DNA from: Gracilimonas tropica DSM 19535
GTDB taxonomy: Bacteria; Bacteroidota; Rhodothermia; Balneolales; Balneolaceae
Length of the DNA stretch: 64,000 nt
Assembly (NCBI RefSeq): GCF_000375425.1
Contig: NZ_AQXG01000005.1
Coordinates: 62,001 to 126,000, forward strand
Direction: 5' to 3'
A program made the translations under genes and the position numbers. Below, in pieces: positions 27,311 through 37,447 of this stretch (within the stretch, counting starts at the first letter, position 1; every line of letters starts with the position of its first letter). The notes beneath the pieces are model-generated. The model had not been told where the DNA came from. It searched no databases and saw only the letters and a program-made list of their open reading frames with translations.

Positions 27311-28525
27311 TTATTTCGCTTTTATAATTCCGAAATTTCGTTTCCCTACTTTCAAAGTAAATTCGTCTCCTTCTTTAAAGGTGAGGGAATAATTTTTGTC
27401 GGAGATCTTTTTGTCATCAATACTGATTCCACCCTGTTTGATCATCCGCTTTGTTTCTCCGTTGCTTGGCGAAAAACCGGTCTCGGCCACAATATCCAAA
27501 AGACGAATTTCTTCTCCGGTTTTGAATTCAAAAACAGGAGCATCATCCGGAACTTCCTTGTTGATCACCGTTTTCTCGAAGTGCTCTTTGGCAGCTTTTG
27601 CAGCGTCATCTCCGTGATACATTCTCACAATGGTAAATGCCAGATCGTGCTTGGCATTTCGCGGATCGCTTTCAATTTTTTCTTTAATGGCCGGAAGGTC
27701 TTCCGTCTTGATGTCCGTCACCAATTCGTAGTACGTGTAGATCAAGTCATCCGGGATGGAGAGCGATTTTCCGTACATATCATTCGGCTCTTCGTTGATG
27801 CCAATGTAGTTATCATACGATTTGGACATTTTAGCCGATCCATCGGTTCCCACCAAAAGCGGCATCATCAGGCATACCTGAGGATCCTGCCCGTCTTCTT
27901 TCTGAAGCTGACGGCCTACCAAAAGATTGAATTTCTGATCGGTTCCTCCCAACTCAACATCCGATTTCAGGTGAACCGAATCCTGCCCCTGTGCCAGCGG
28001 GTATAAAAACTCGTGTAAAGAAATGGGTTCGTTATTCTCGAAACGTTTAGAAAAATCGTCCCGCTCAATCATACGGGCAACCGTAAGCTTGGAAGACAAT
28101 TTGATCACATCCATGAAATCCATTTCACCCAGCCAGTCGTAATTGTTGGTGAGGGTCAGTTTGTCTTCATCCAGGATCTTTTTGGCCTGTTCAATGTATG
28201 TTTCGGCATTCTCCTTTACTTCTTCCATGGTTAAAGGAGGGCGGGTTTTATTCTGCCCGGTCGGATCGCCGATCATGGCGGTAAATCCTCCAATGATAAG
28301 GATCACTTCATGTCCCAGATCCTGGAATTGGCGCATTTTTCGAAGGATCACGGAATGCCCCAAATGAAGATCCGGACGGGTGGGATCTACCCCTAATTTG
28401 ATCTTAAGCGGTTTATTTTCTTTTCGTGATTTTTTGAGTTTTTCGATGAGTTCTTCTTCCGGAACAATTTCCGTGGTTCCACGGCGGATGATATCTAATT
28501 GTTCCTCAACAGGTAAAAATGCCAT
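27311..28525 (-). CDS. tyrS: Tyrosyl-tRNA synthetase
   Basis: A 404-residue class Ic synthetase. The HIGH motif appears as HLGHS within [18 protein letters not shown], the KMSKS motif is intact in [14 protein letters not shown], and the C-terminal S4 RNA-binding domain covers about residues 340-400 ([25 protein letters not shown]). It charges tRNA-Tyr. The shape is that of the longer TyrS variant (TyrRS-Z-like) rather than that of the E. coli enzyme. The upstream neighbour, a CvpA-type gene, ends 8 bases before it, suggesting a run yqeY-cvpA-tyrS-xth on one transcript. Confidence 0.96.
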   Translation of the reverse strand: MAFLPVEEQLDIIRRGTTEIVPEEELIEKLKKSRKENKPLKIKLGVDPTRPDLHLGHSVILRKMRQFQDLGHEVILIIGGFTAMIGDPTGQNKTRPPLTMEEVKENAETYIEQAKKILDEDKLTLTNNYDWLGEMDFMDVIKLSSKLTVARMIERDDFSKRFENNEPISLHEFLYPLAQGQDSVHLKSDVELGGTDQKFNLLVGRQLQKEDGQDPQVCLMMPLLVGTDGSAKMSKSYDNYIGINEEPNDMYGKSLSIPDDLIYTYYELVTDIKTEDLPAIKEKIESDPRNAKHDLAFTIVRMYHGDDAAKAAKEHFEKTVINKEVPDDAPVFEFKTGEEIRLLDIVAETGFSPSNGETKRMIKQGGISIDDKKISDKNYSLTFKEGDEFTLKVGKRNFGIIKAK

Positions 28526-28533
28526 GCGTTACG

Positions 28534-29112
28534 TTAATTATCGTTTTGGTCTTTTAATTCGTTTAAGAAAGGAATGTTTTCCAGCGGGTTATAATCGCCG
28601 ATATTCTTTTTTAGCGTTTGCGTGTAATCTTCGGCTCCGGGATATACCAGGGCAACACCGTTGTAGGCAAAAGGAGCCAAATAGATCACGTAGGGATAAA
28701 GGTAGGATTCTTCCCGGGCCTGATCGCTTGGGATATTAAATCCGGCTAACAGCAGCAGAATAGCACTGACTACCATCCCGCTTTTCAATGCGCCGAAAAT
28801 GGCCCCCAGAATTCTGTTTATTGAACTCAGCTTTATCGCTTTCAAGAATTCTTTGGTTGCATAAGCGATCAGAGCCACCACCGCAAGCGTACCTGCAAAC
28901 AGGATCACACCGGAGATAAAAGGAACATAAGATGCGCCTTCTTCAAAGATCGGTGCTATGATATCTGTAAATGCATCCAGGTAATTAAAAGTGAGAAAAA
29001 TCGCGAGAATGATCCCAACAATATTCAGGATTTCCTTAACTAATCCATTTACTGCACCTTTATATCCAAAATAAACCATTGGAGCAGCGATGATAAGATC
29101 CAGGATCAGCAT
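28534..29112 (-). CDS. CvpA-family membrane protein
   Basis: The product has 192 residues with four predicted membrane helices. The N-terminus LDLIIAAPMVYFGYKGAVNGLVKEILNIVGIILAIFLTF carries the CvpA hallmark of a Gly-rich first helix with a GxxxGLxxE-type loop. A second conserved segment is FLKAIKLSSINRILGAIFGALKSGMVVSAIL. In E. coli the family is needed for colicin V production and affects envelope integrity, and the precise activity is unknown. It is between yqeY (6 bases) and tyrS (8 bases). Confidence 0.9.
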   Translation of the reverse strand: MLILDLIIAAPMVYFGYKGAVNGLVKEILNIVGIILAIFLTFNYLDAFTDIIAPIFEEGASYVPFISGVILFAGTLAVVALIAYATKEFLKAIKLSSINRILGAIFGALKSGMVVSAILLLLAGFNIPSDQAREESYLYPYVIYLAPFAYNGVALVYPGAEDYTQTLKKNIGDYNPLENIPFLNELKDQNDN

Positions 29113-29118
29113 TTGGGA

Positions 29119-29577
29119 TTATCCTCCAAGCTCTTCTTTTACCACTTTACTGACCAGGGAGCCATCGGCCTTGCCCTTGAGTTGCCCCATCAGCGGGCCC
29201 ATTACTTTACCTATATCCTGCATACCGGATGCACCAACAGCCGCTATCTTCTCCTTCACAACTTTGCGCACGTCTTCTTCATCCATCATCTCCGGAAGGT
29301 AGGCTTCTATGATAGCCAGTTCTTTTTTCTCATTATCAGCCAGGTCGTTTCTGCCGCCTTCTTCAAATTGCTCAATAGATTCCTTCCGCTGTTTTGCAGC
29401 TTTCATCAGAACCTCAACAGCTTGCTCGTCCGTGAGTTTTGCTTCACCGCCTTTTCTTTCACTGATCTCCTTTTCCATCAATTTTGCCTTCAAAGAACGC
29501 AAAACACGCAATTTGTCTTGCTCTTTGGCCTTCATCGCCTCTTTGATGTCAGAAATAATTTGTTCTTGAATGGTCAT
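29119..29577 (-). CDS. GatB/YqeY domain protein
   Basis: A 152-residue protein from the ATG at 29577. This start is preceded by a strong GGAGGAGG site, which rules out the longer reading with ten extra residues. The helical domain has MTIQEQIISDIKEAMKAKEQDKLRVLRSLKAKLMEKE and ends with VMGPLMGQLKGKADGSLVSKVVKEEL. This is the tail-like tRNA-binding domain also found at the end of GatB. The stand-alone version has no proven role. It lies 29 bases after the terminator of the ribosomal-protein operon and begins the yqeY-cvpA-tyrS-xth run. Confidence 0.92.
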   Translation of the reverse strand: MTIQEQIISDIKEAMKAKEQDKLRVLRSLKAKLMEKEISERKGGEAKLTDEQAVEVLMKAAKQRKESIEQFEEGGRNDLADNEKKELAIIEAYLPEMMDEEDVRKVVKEKIAAVGASGMQDIGKVMGPLMGQLKGKADGSLVSKVVKEELGG

Positions 29578-29605
29578 GGTTGTTCCTCCTCCGCTAAAAA
29601 TAATC

Positions 29606-29640
29606 AAAAAAAAAGGTTACACAATCAAAATTGCGTAACC
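29606..29640 (-). terminator. Rho-independent terminator of rpmB-rpmG-DUF4295
   Basis: An 11-pair stem (ggttacacaat/attgcgtaacc, one mismatch, loop caaa) followed on the minus strand by nine T. It stands 26 bases after the DUF4295 stop and just ahead of the yqeY ribosome site, separating the two operons. Confidence 0.88.
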
Positions 29641-29665
29641 TTATCTATTCATTGATGAATTTGGG

Positions 29666-29836
29666 TCAGCTTTTGTTCTGCTGAATAAATTCTTTCACAT
29701 TATCCTGGTCAATCATCACCTCTTTGTAGGCGTATTTCCCCTTATCATTCTTGGTAGAAATAATAACCTTCGCCATTTTCCGGTGAGCTGCCTTTGCTTG
29801 TAACGCTTCTTGTCCAAATGCTTGTTGCTTAGCCAT
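29666..29836 (-). CDS. DUF4295 small protein, probable ribosomal protein bL38
   Basis: A 56-residue basic protein: MAKQQAFGQEALQAKAAHRK ... MAKVIISTKNDKGKYAYKEVMIDQDNVKEFIQQNKS. DUF4295 proteins of Bacteroidota are encoded right after rpmB and rpmG, as here, and have the same build (a basic N-terminus, then a short beta segment KxGxYxxKEEx). I recall that one member was identified as the lineage-specific ribosomal protein bL38 in Flavobacterium ribosomes; that assignment is from memory. The gene lies 8 bases after rpmG and just before a strong terminator. Confidence 0.82.
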   Translation of the reverse strand: MAKQQAFGQEALQAKAAHRKMAKVIISTKNDKGKYAYKEVMIDQDNVKEFIQQNKS

Positions 29837-29844
29837 AGTGCTGG

Positions 29845-30009
29845 TTATTTAATTTCTTTGTGAATGGTGTGTTTACGAAGAACCGGATTGTATTTTTTCA
29901 GTTCAAGTCTGTCGGTCGTGGTTCTTCTGTTCTTAGTAGTAACATAGCGAGATGAACCGGGCTTTTCGGTGCACTCTAAAATAACCTGAACTCTGTTTCC
30001 TTTTGCCAT
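29845..30009 (-). CDS. rpmG: 50S ribosomal protein L33
   Basis: A 54-residue protein: [20 protein letters not shown], then [20 protein letters not shown] and [14 protein letters not shown]. This is a clear L33 match over the whole length. The CxxC pairs of the zinc-binding form are absent; only one Cys remains (ECTE), so this is the zinc-free type. It sits 4 bases after rpmB and 8 bases before the DUF4295 gene, the usual order in this phylum. Confidence 0.95.
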   Translation of the reverse strand: MAKGNRVQVILECTEKPGSSRYVTTKNRRTTTDRLELKKYNPVLRKHTIHKEIK

Positions 30010-30013
30010 GGTT

Positions 30014-30259
30014 CTATACTTCTTTTATGAGAGTTCCGTTTTTCCGCGCATCTTTCAGTACTGCGGAAATTCCCTTCTTGTTAATTGTTCTAACTGTTTT
30101 AGCAGATACTTTAAGGGTTATCCATCGGTCCTCTTCAGGTACATAAAAACGACGCTTTTGCAAATTCAATTGAAAGCGGTGTTTTGTCTTGTTATTTGAC
30201 TTTGAAGACCGGTAACCGTTCAAAGCTCCTTTTCCTGTAATATCGTCTTTTCGCGACAT
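30014..30259 (-). CDS. rpmB: 50S ribosomal protein L28
   Basis: An 81-residue L28: [41 protein letters not shown]. The conserved core [18 protein letters not shown] and [18 protein letters not shown] are present. It is the first gene of the three-gene ribosomal operon. Its promoter region is the 272-base gap shared with the divergent gyrB, which also holds two DnaA boxes. Confidence 0.96.
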   Translation of the reverse strand: MSRKDDITGKGALNGYRSSKSNNKTKHRFQLNLQKRRFYVPEEDRWITLKVSAKTVRTINKKGISAVLKDARKNGTLIKEV

Positions 30260-30351
30260 CGTATTAATTTCGTTAATTCATAATGAAAATAGACACCAAA
30301 GATAGAGCTATAAACATCAAAGTTCAACGGCTTTGAACATGAAAATTTCAT

Positions 30352-30379
30352 TTATCCACAATTTTTCAAATTATCCACA
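30352..30379. promoter_or_regulatory. Two perfect DnaA boxes upstream of gyrB
   Basis: TTATCCACA occurs at 30352-30360 and again at 30371-30379, in direct orientation 19 bases apart, in the gap between rpmB and gyrB. Both match the strong DnaA consensus. They may couple gyrase or ribosomal gene expression to DnaA, or belong to a secondary DnaA-binding region. Confidence 0.7.
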
Positions 30380-30528
30380 TTATGAGCTGTTTTTTTGAAG
30401 CCGAATTTAACGCCAGAACGACGGACTCTATTATTTTTAACAAATACCTATGCTTTTTTTGATTTTGCATGTGTAAGCTCTATTTTCAGGCGTTAATCAA
30501 CTCATCTTACAAAGCTATCACTCCATAA

Positions 30529-32469
<1,941 letters not shown>

Positions 32470-32511
32470 TTTTAATCACAACGATTTTAACTGACTTTTC
32501 ATAGCTGATTT

Positions 32512-34989
32512 ATGGCCAGAGAAAAAATTATTCCAATAACTATTGAAGACGAAATGCAATCGTCCTACATCGATTATTCGATGTCGGTGATTGTTTCACG
32601 TGCCCTGCCTGATGTTCGGGATGGGCTGAAGCCGGTTCACCGCCGTATTTTGTATGGCATGAACGACCTGGGAATGCTTCATAACAGAAATTATAAGAAA
32701 AGTGCTCGTATTGTCGGTGAAGTTTTGGGTAAATATCACCCCCATGGCGACAGTGCTGTTTATGATTCTATTGTTCGGATGGTGCAGGATTTCTCCCTGA
32801 GATATCCACTTGCAGACGGACAGGGTAACTTCGGTTCCATAGATGGTGATAGCGCAGCAGCCATGCGTTATACGGAAGTTCGAATGGACCGACTTTCGGA
32901 AGAAATGCTTGCCGATATCAACAAAGAGACGGTTGATTTTTCACCTAACTTTGATGATACCCTGGAAGAGCCAACGGTGCTTCCAAGTATGCTTCCCAAC
33001 CTGTTGATCAATGGTGCATCAGGAATTGCAGTGGGAATGGCTACCAATATGGCTCCTCACAATATGACCGAAACCATAGATGGCATCAATGCCTACATCG
33101 ATAACCCGGAAATAACCATCAAGGAGCTGATGCAGTATATTAAAGCTCCTGATTTTCCTACTGCAGGAATTATTTACGGATATGAGGGTGTCAAGGAAGC
33201 ATATGAAACCGGTCGTGGTAAAATCACCCTTCGCGCCCGAGCCAATACGGAAGAGCTTCGCGGAAATCGTGAACAGATCGTTATTACTGAAATTCCTTAT
33301 CAGGTTAACAAGAGTACTCTTATTCAAAAGATCGCAGGCCTTGTTAATGATGAGAAAATTACGGAGATCTCTGAAGTTAGAGATGAATCTGACCGGGAAG
33401 GGATTCGCATCGTTATCATTCTTAAGCGTTCTGCAAACGCGGGTGTTGTACTTAATCAATTGTACAAGTACACTCAAATGCAGACCACATTTGGAGTGAT
33501 CAATCTTGCGCTTGTGAAAGGCCGTCCGAAAGTGATGGACCTCAAAGAGCTGATCCATCACTGGGTTGAGCATCGAGTAGAGATTGTTATCCGTCGTACC
33601 ATGTACGATCTGGATCAGGCCGAAGCCCGAGCTCATATTCTTGAAGGACTCAAAATTGCCCTCGACAACCTGGATGAGGTTATCAAAACTATTCGTTCTT
33701 CAAACAATCCGCAGGAGGCAAATGTTAAATTACGCAGCAAATTCGCTCTCACCGATATTCAGGCGAAAGCAATCCTGGATATGCGCCTTCAGAAACTTAC
33801 CGGACTGGAGCGTGAGAAAATTGATGGCGAATATCGAGAGATCATTGATAAGATCGCAGATTACAGAGAAATTCTTTCAGACAGAACTCGCCAGACAAAT
33901 ATCATTCAGGAAGAACTTGCTGATCTGAAAAACAGATACGGAGATGAGCGAAGAACTCAAATCGTACACTCTGCCGATGATTTCAGTATCGAAGATATGA
34001 TCGCGGATGAGGATGTGGTCGTTACGATTTCCAACAAAGGTTTCATTAAGCGAATGCCTGTGAGTGGATATCGTCGTCAACGCCGTGGCGGTAAAGGAAT
34101 GAAAGGCACCACTACCCGAGATGAGGAATACGTCGAACATTTATTTGTGGCCACTACTCATAATTACATTCTGTTTTTCACAGAGAAAGGAATGTGTTAT
34201 TGGTTGAAGGTCTACGAAATTCCGGAAGGAGGACGACTTGCCCGGGGACGTGCGATTGTAAACCTTATCGATATTGATAAAGATGATTCGATCAAGGCTT
34301 TCGTTCCCGTAAAAACGCTAGATGAAGAAGATTACATCAACGAACATTCCATCATCATGGCCACTAAAGATGGACAGGTTAAAAAGACGACGCTTGAGGC
34401 TTACAGTCGCCCGCGAAGAGATGGTATTATCGCCATCAACATCAAAGAAGGAGACAGCTTATTGGCTGCCGAACTTACTGATGGTGACAGCCAGGTTATT
34501 CTCGCGAATAAAGGAGGTCGTGCTATCCGATTCCACGAAAGTGAAGTTCGCGAAATGGGTCGTAATACTTCCGGTGTAAAAGGAATGACCTTAGGCAAAG
34601 ATGATGAAATCGTTGATATGGTTGTCATCAAAAATGCTCATGAAGCAACTGTCTTAGCCATGTCAGAAAATGGATATGGGAAACGATCCCTTGTAGAAGA
34701 TTACCGAGAGCAATCCAGAGGCGGTAAAGGTGTGATTACATTGAAAGTAACACCTAAAACCGGAAGCCTTATAGCTCTTAAAGAAGTAACGGATCAGGAT
34801 GATCTGATGATCATTACTGAGCAAGGTAAAGTGATTCGCATGAATTGTGGCGGCATCCGAACTATGGGAAGAAATACTCAGGGTGTTCGCATCATGCGAC
34901 TCGATTCTGAAGGATCCATAGCCGCTGTCACCCGAGTCGTGAATGAAGAAGAAGGAGACGACGATGATGGGGATGATAGTGATGACTAA
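32512..34989 (+). CDS. gyrA: DNA gyrase subunit A
   Basis: The product has 825 residues. The winged-helix breakage-reunion domain contains the quinolone region [34 protein letters not shown], and the active-site Tyr lies in [10 protein letters not shown]. The C-terminal six-bladed beta-pinwheel (about 500-805) contains the GyrA-box RQRRGGKG, which marks a gyrase rather than topoisomerase IV. The tail is strongly acidic ([13 protein letters not shown]). The gene ends just before a bidirectional terminator. At 32592 the sequence TGTTTCACGTG is half of a parS palindrome, without the other arm. Confidence 0.98.
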   Translation: MAREKIIPITIEDEMQSSYIDYSMSVIVSRALPDVRDGLKPVHRRILYGMNDLGMLHNRNYKKSARIVGEVLGKYHPHGDSAVYDSIVRMVQDFSLRYPLADGQGNFGSIDGDSAAAMRYTEVRMDRLSEEMLADINKETVDFSPNFDDTLEEPTVLPSMLPNLLINGASGIAVGMATNMAPHNMTETIDGINAYIDNPEITIKELMQYIKAPDFPTAGIIYGYEGVKEAYETGRGKITLRARANTEELRGNREQIVITEIPYQVNKSTLIQKIAGLVNDEKITEISEVRDESDREGIRIVIILKRSANAGVVLNQLYKYTQMQTTFGVINLALVKGRPKVMDLKELIHHWVEHRVEIVIRRTMYDLDQAEARAHILEGLKIALDNLDEVIKTIRSSNNPQEANVKLRSKFALTDIQAKAILDMRLQKLTGLEREKIDGEYREIIDKIADYREILSDRTRQTNIIQEELADLKNRYGDERRTQIVHSADDFSIEDMIADEDVVVTISNKGFIKRMPVSGYRRQRRGGKGMKGTTTRDEEYVEHLFVATTHNYILFFTEKGMCYWLKVYEIPEGGRLARGRAIVNLIDIDKDDSIKAFVPVKTLDEEDYINEHSIIMATKDGQVKKTTLEAYSRPRRDGIIAINIKEGDSLLAAELTDGDSQVILANKGGRAIRFHESEVREMGRNTSGVKGMTLGKDDEIVDMVVIKNAHEATVLAMSENGYGKRSLVEDYREQSRGGKGVITLKVTPKTGSLIALKEVTDQDDLMIITEQGKVIRMNCGGIRTMGRNTQGVRIMRLDSEGSIAAVTRVVNEEEGDDDDGDDSDD

Positions 34990-35024
34990 AAATTCCTCAA
35001 AACTTTCTTCTTAAGCAGAAACTA

Positions 35025-35052
35025 AAAGGGCTCCAATTTGGAGCCCTTTTTT
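35025..35052. terminator. Bidirectional terminator after gyrA
   Basis: An 11-pair perfect stem (aaagggctcca/tggagcccttt) with a 3-base loop, and T runs on both strands. It lies between the convergent gyrA and the Cys-cluster gene and should stop both. Confidence 0.92.
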
Positions 35053-35057
35053 ATTGG

Positions 35058-35840
35058 TCATATGTTTTCGTCGAATCCCGGCCGGATAAATTTTTCTGCA
35101 TCAGGAAAATATTCCTCAATACTCTTCTTAAGGAATGTCAAGTTTGCCAGGTTTCTTAACGCCACGTCTTCCTGTTCAGGCATGTGTTTCAAGATCCCGT
35201 TCCATGCAAAGGATGATCTCTCGATGCACTTCAAAACTACTTTGGCGGTTCCATTGGCATCATTCTGAATATCATCCTCTTCCCACGTATCAAAAGAACT
35301 CATCACCGCCCTCTTGGCTTTCACAAAAATCATGGTGTGATACCAATTTATGATTTCGAATAAATCGCTAAGTATCAGTGTGTTATTTGTGTTTTCCTCT
35401 GGGTTGATATTCATTTTCACAAGGTCGCTGTACTCCTGAGCTTTCTCCTTAAACACTTCATGATAACTATCCAGCCATTTCCGGGAAGACTCAAAATAAG
35501 CTTCCGATGCTTTGGTTACCGGATGATTTTCAATTTCAGGATCATCCAGTTTTAGGTAGTCGGTATCTTCATCATCCAGAGCATCTAAATCAATTCCCTC
35601 TTCTTCTGCAATTTCGTAGAGCAATTCCCAGGTGAGTGCAAAAACATCTGAAAGCTCGTCCCAAAATTCTTTGTTCCGTAGATCCTGTGATTCTTCGCTT
35701 CGAGGCTCCCTCATTTCCATTTTATAAGTAAAACATCGCGAAGACAAATAACAGCGTTCGCACCACCGGTCACAATAATTATAAATGCCTGGAATTAAGT
35801 CCGAATCGCTTTCCGCATTTTTAATGTCATCCAAATCCAT
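35058..35840 (-). CDS. Conserved-looking unknown protein with Cys cluster
   Basis: The product has 260 residues. Near the N-terminus is a Cys cluster, C-x3-C-x2-C-x5-C, in YNYCDRWCERCYLSSRCFTY (about 22-41), which could hold a metal or iron-sulfur centre. The rest is helical and acidic (EEEGIDLDALDDEDTDYLKLDD; later WYHTMIFVKAKRAVMSSFD). I do not recognise a named family, although similar CDxWCExC openings occur in uncharacterised Bacteroidota proteins. It starts 19 bases after the WYL regulator gene and could be the last gene of the mnmG-rsmG-WYL run. Confidence 0.75.
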   Translation of the reverse strand: MDLDDIKNAESDSDLIPGIYNYCDRWCERCYLSSRCFTYKMEMREPRSEESQDLRNKEFWDELSDVFALTWELLYEIAEEEGIDLDALDDEDTDYLKLDDPEIENHPVTKASEAYFESSRKWLDSYHEVFKEKAQEYSDLVKMNINPEENTNNTLILSDLFEIINWYHTMIFVKAKRAVMSSFDTWEEDDIQNDANGTAKVVLKCIERSSFAWNGILKHMPEQEDVALRNLANLTFLKKSIEEYFPDAEKFIRPGFDENI

Positions 35841-35859
35841 TTGTCCCGATTTTTTAATT

Positions 35860-36798
35860 TCATTCGTAGAGCATTTCTTTTAAGAGTGATCTTCTTTTTT
35901 CAACCAACTCTTTCGGCGCCTCAATTTTTATTTTACTCCCGAATTGAAGCAACCATTCATTTATAAAGTCCAAATTATCGAATTCAAACTCCACCTTAAT
36001 TTTTTTAGAATTTACAGCCTTTCTATTAATAATTTTAGCCGGCAAATTTCCCTCCAGGCGCTCTATCTCATATTTTTCGACCCATACTATTATTGAATGA
36101 GAACTTTCCTCAGAACGAAAAATCAGTGCCTCTATGTCCAATTCTGATTTTAAGGTGTAATTTTCTTCCAGAATTAACACATCATCAATGCTTTCCAGGA
36201 TAAAATTTCTAATATCGCCCCGAAGATGAGATTTCCCGATCACATTCCAATGGTCTTCATAAAAAACCAAAATATAAGGATCGATCTTTCGGATATCGGT
36301 ATCGCCAGATTTCGTTGTGTATTTAAATTGAAGTCTTTTTTGTTGAGCTATGGCACTGCTAATTAAATACCAACTTCCTCCCCTTCTTTTCTTTCCTCCA
36401 AACCTGAGATAGGGATCAACAATGGTACGCCCCTCAAGTGAAATCATGAAATCCTTTAACTCATCTGGCAAAACTTCTTTAATTTTAAGTTCTACTCCCC
36501 TTGCGTCTTCCACCAGACCTTCATCTACCTGAGATTTAACAAAGTTCAAACCCACCATTATTGTTGCAAGTTCTTTTGATGTGAACATCAGAGGCGGAAC
36601 CTTAAAACCATCTATCAGTCCATATCCGGAATAGCGGTCCCAGGTTACCGGCACATTTATCTCCTGCAAAGCATTGAAATCACGAAAGATAGTCCTTCTG
36701 CTAACACCAAATTGTTCAGCCAGCTCCTTTACTGTTTTCTTTTTACCCGGCTGCTGCAGCAATAACATTAACTTTAATCTTCGCTCAGAACTATTCAT
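35860..36798 (-). CDS. HTH/WYL-domain transcriptional regulator
   Basis: A 312-residue YafY/DeoR-like regulator. The N-terminal winged helix is clear (RRLKLMLLLQQPGKKKTVKELAEQFGVSRRTIFRDFNALQEINVPV, about 6-52). A central WYL domain follows (about 140-215; WYLISSAIAQQKRLQFKYTTKSGDTDIRKIDPYILVFYEDHWNVIGK), and then a WCX-like C-terminal part. WYL domains bind ligands such as nucleic acid or nucleotides. The ATG lies inside the end of rsmG (8-base overlap), so translation is probably coupled. Target genes are unknown. Confidence 0.92.
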   Translation of the reverse strand: MNSSERRLKLMLLLQQPGKKKTVKELAEQFGVSRRTIFRDFNALQEINVPVTWDRYSGYGLIDGFKVPPLMFTSKELATIMVGLNFVKSQVDEGLVEDARGVELKIKEVLPDELKDFMISLEGRTIVDPYLRFGGKKRRGGSWYLISSAIAQQKRLQFKYTTKSGDTDIRKIDPYILVFYEDHWNVIGKSHLRGDIRNFILESIDDVLILEENYTLKSELDIEALIFRSEESSHSIIVWVEKYEIERLEGNLPAKIINRKAVNSKKIKVEFEFDNLDFINEWLLQFGSKIKIEAPKELVEKRRSLLKEMLYE

Positions 36799-37441
36799 TT
36801 TCTATCTGTTTAATTTCGACTAATGCCTTGCCATCATAAAACGAATCATCAAATACATCAAGAGAATATACTTTTAATTTTAAGGGCTTAGAAACAGGGG
36901 CTATTTCTCTTTCAACCTCATGTTTACCCTTTAGCAGAATTATACCTTTCCATTTTTTTTCGCCAAGTAATTCAACCAGATCATTAATTTTGAATGCGTG
37001 TTTCGAAACAACGATTTCTTCTTTTTCAATTGGCACATTTCCTATCGAGCCCTCCTTCAAAGTAATATTGTTCAACCCCAGCTTTAATACCATTTGCTTA
37101 CAGGCCATGATCTTTTTCGAAACAATATCGTTCAAAAGTATTTTTTTATCCGGATTTACTATACCAAGGGGAATACCCGGCAACCCCCCACCGGTTCCGG
37201 TATCAATTACACTGCTAGCCTCCTTAAACAGACGAGAAGCACTGACTATTAATGAATGCTCAATATGTTTTTGAAGGGTTTCACGTGAAACACCCCTGCT
37301 CACCAAATTGATTTTATCATTCCACCAAAGAAGTTGATTTAAGTAATCTTCTAATTTCTGAGCGTTTTTTAAATAAAGACTCTCAATTAATTCTCGTTCT
37401 GCAAACCGGATGTATTCAATTTGATGTTTCACGTGAAACAC
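36791..37441 (-). CDS. rsmG: 16S rRNA (guanine-527-N7)-methyltransferase
   Basis: A 216-residue RsmG (GidB). It starts at a GTG at 37441 with MFHVKHQIEYIRF. The SAM site VIDTGTGGGLPGIPLGIV (about 80-97) and the helix KIMACKQMVLKLGL are clear. It methylates G527 of 16S rRNA. mnmG ends 6 bases upstream and the WYL regulator overlaps its end by 8 bases. Two parS-like palindromes lie inside the coding region, the first across codons 1-6 (FHVKH) and the second at the VSRET codons. Confidence 0.96.
   Translation of the reverse strand: MFHVKHQIEYIRFAERELIESLYLKNAQKLEDYLNQLLWWNDKINLVSRGVSRETLQKHIEHSLIVSASRLFKEASSVIDTGTGGGLPGIPLGIVNPDKKILLNDIVSKKIMACKQMVLKLGLNNITLKEGSIGNVPIEKEEIVVSKHAFKINDLVELLGEKKWKGIILLKGKHEVEREIAPVSKPLKLKVYSLDVFDDSFYDGKALVEIKQIENE
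37277..37292. promoter_or_regulatory. parS-like ParB site, second copy
   Basis: GGTTTCACGTGAAACA matches 15 of 16 bases of the parS consensus TGTTTCACGTGAAACA, with a perfect 14-base palindrome core. It lies inside rsmG, 148 bases from the first site. Confidence 0.75.
37425..37440. promoter_or_regulatory. parS-like ParB site, perfect copy
   Basis: TGTTTCACGTGAAACA is a perfect 16-base palindrome identical to the consensus chromosomal parS, the site where ParB loads. It covers the first codons of rsmG. No parA or parB gene is in the window. Confidence 0.85.
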
Positions 37442-37447
37442 ATGGGG

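Noticed and set aside
26639..28006. Long plus-strand frame of 455 codons across xth and tyrS
   Set aside because: It is exactly antisense to two well-supported genes and its translation is Phe/Ile/His-rich with no domain.
32592..32602. Third parS site in gyrA
   Set aside because: Only TGTTTCACGTG is present; the second arm is missing, so it is a half site.
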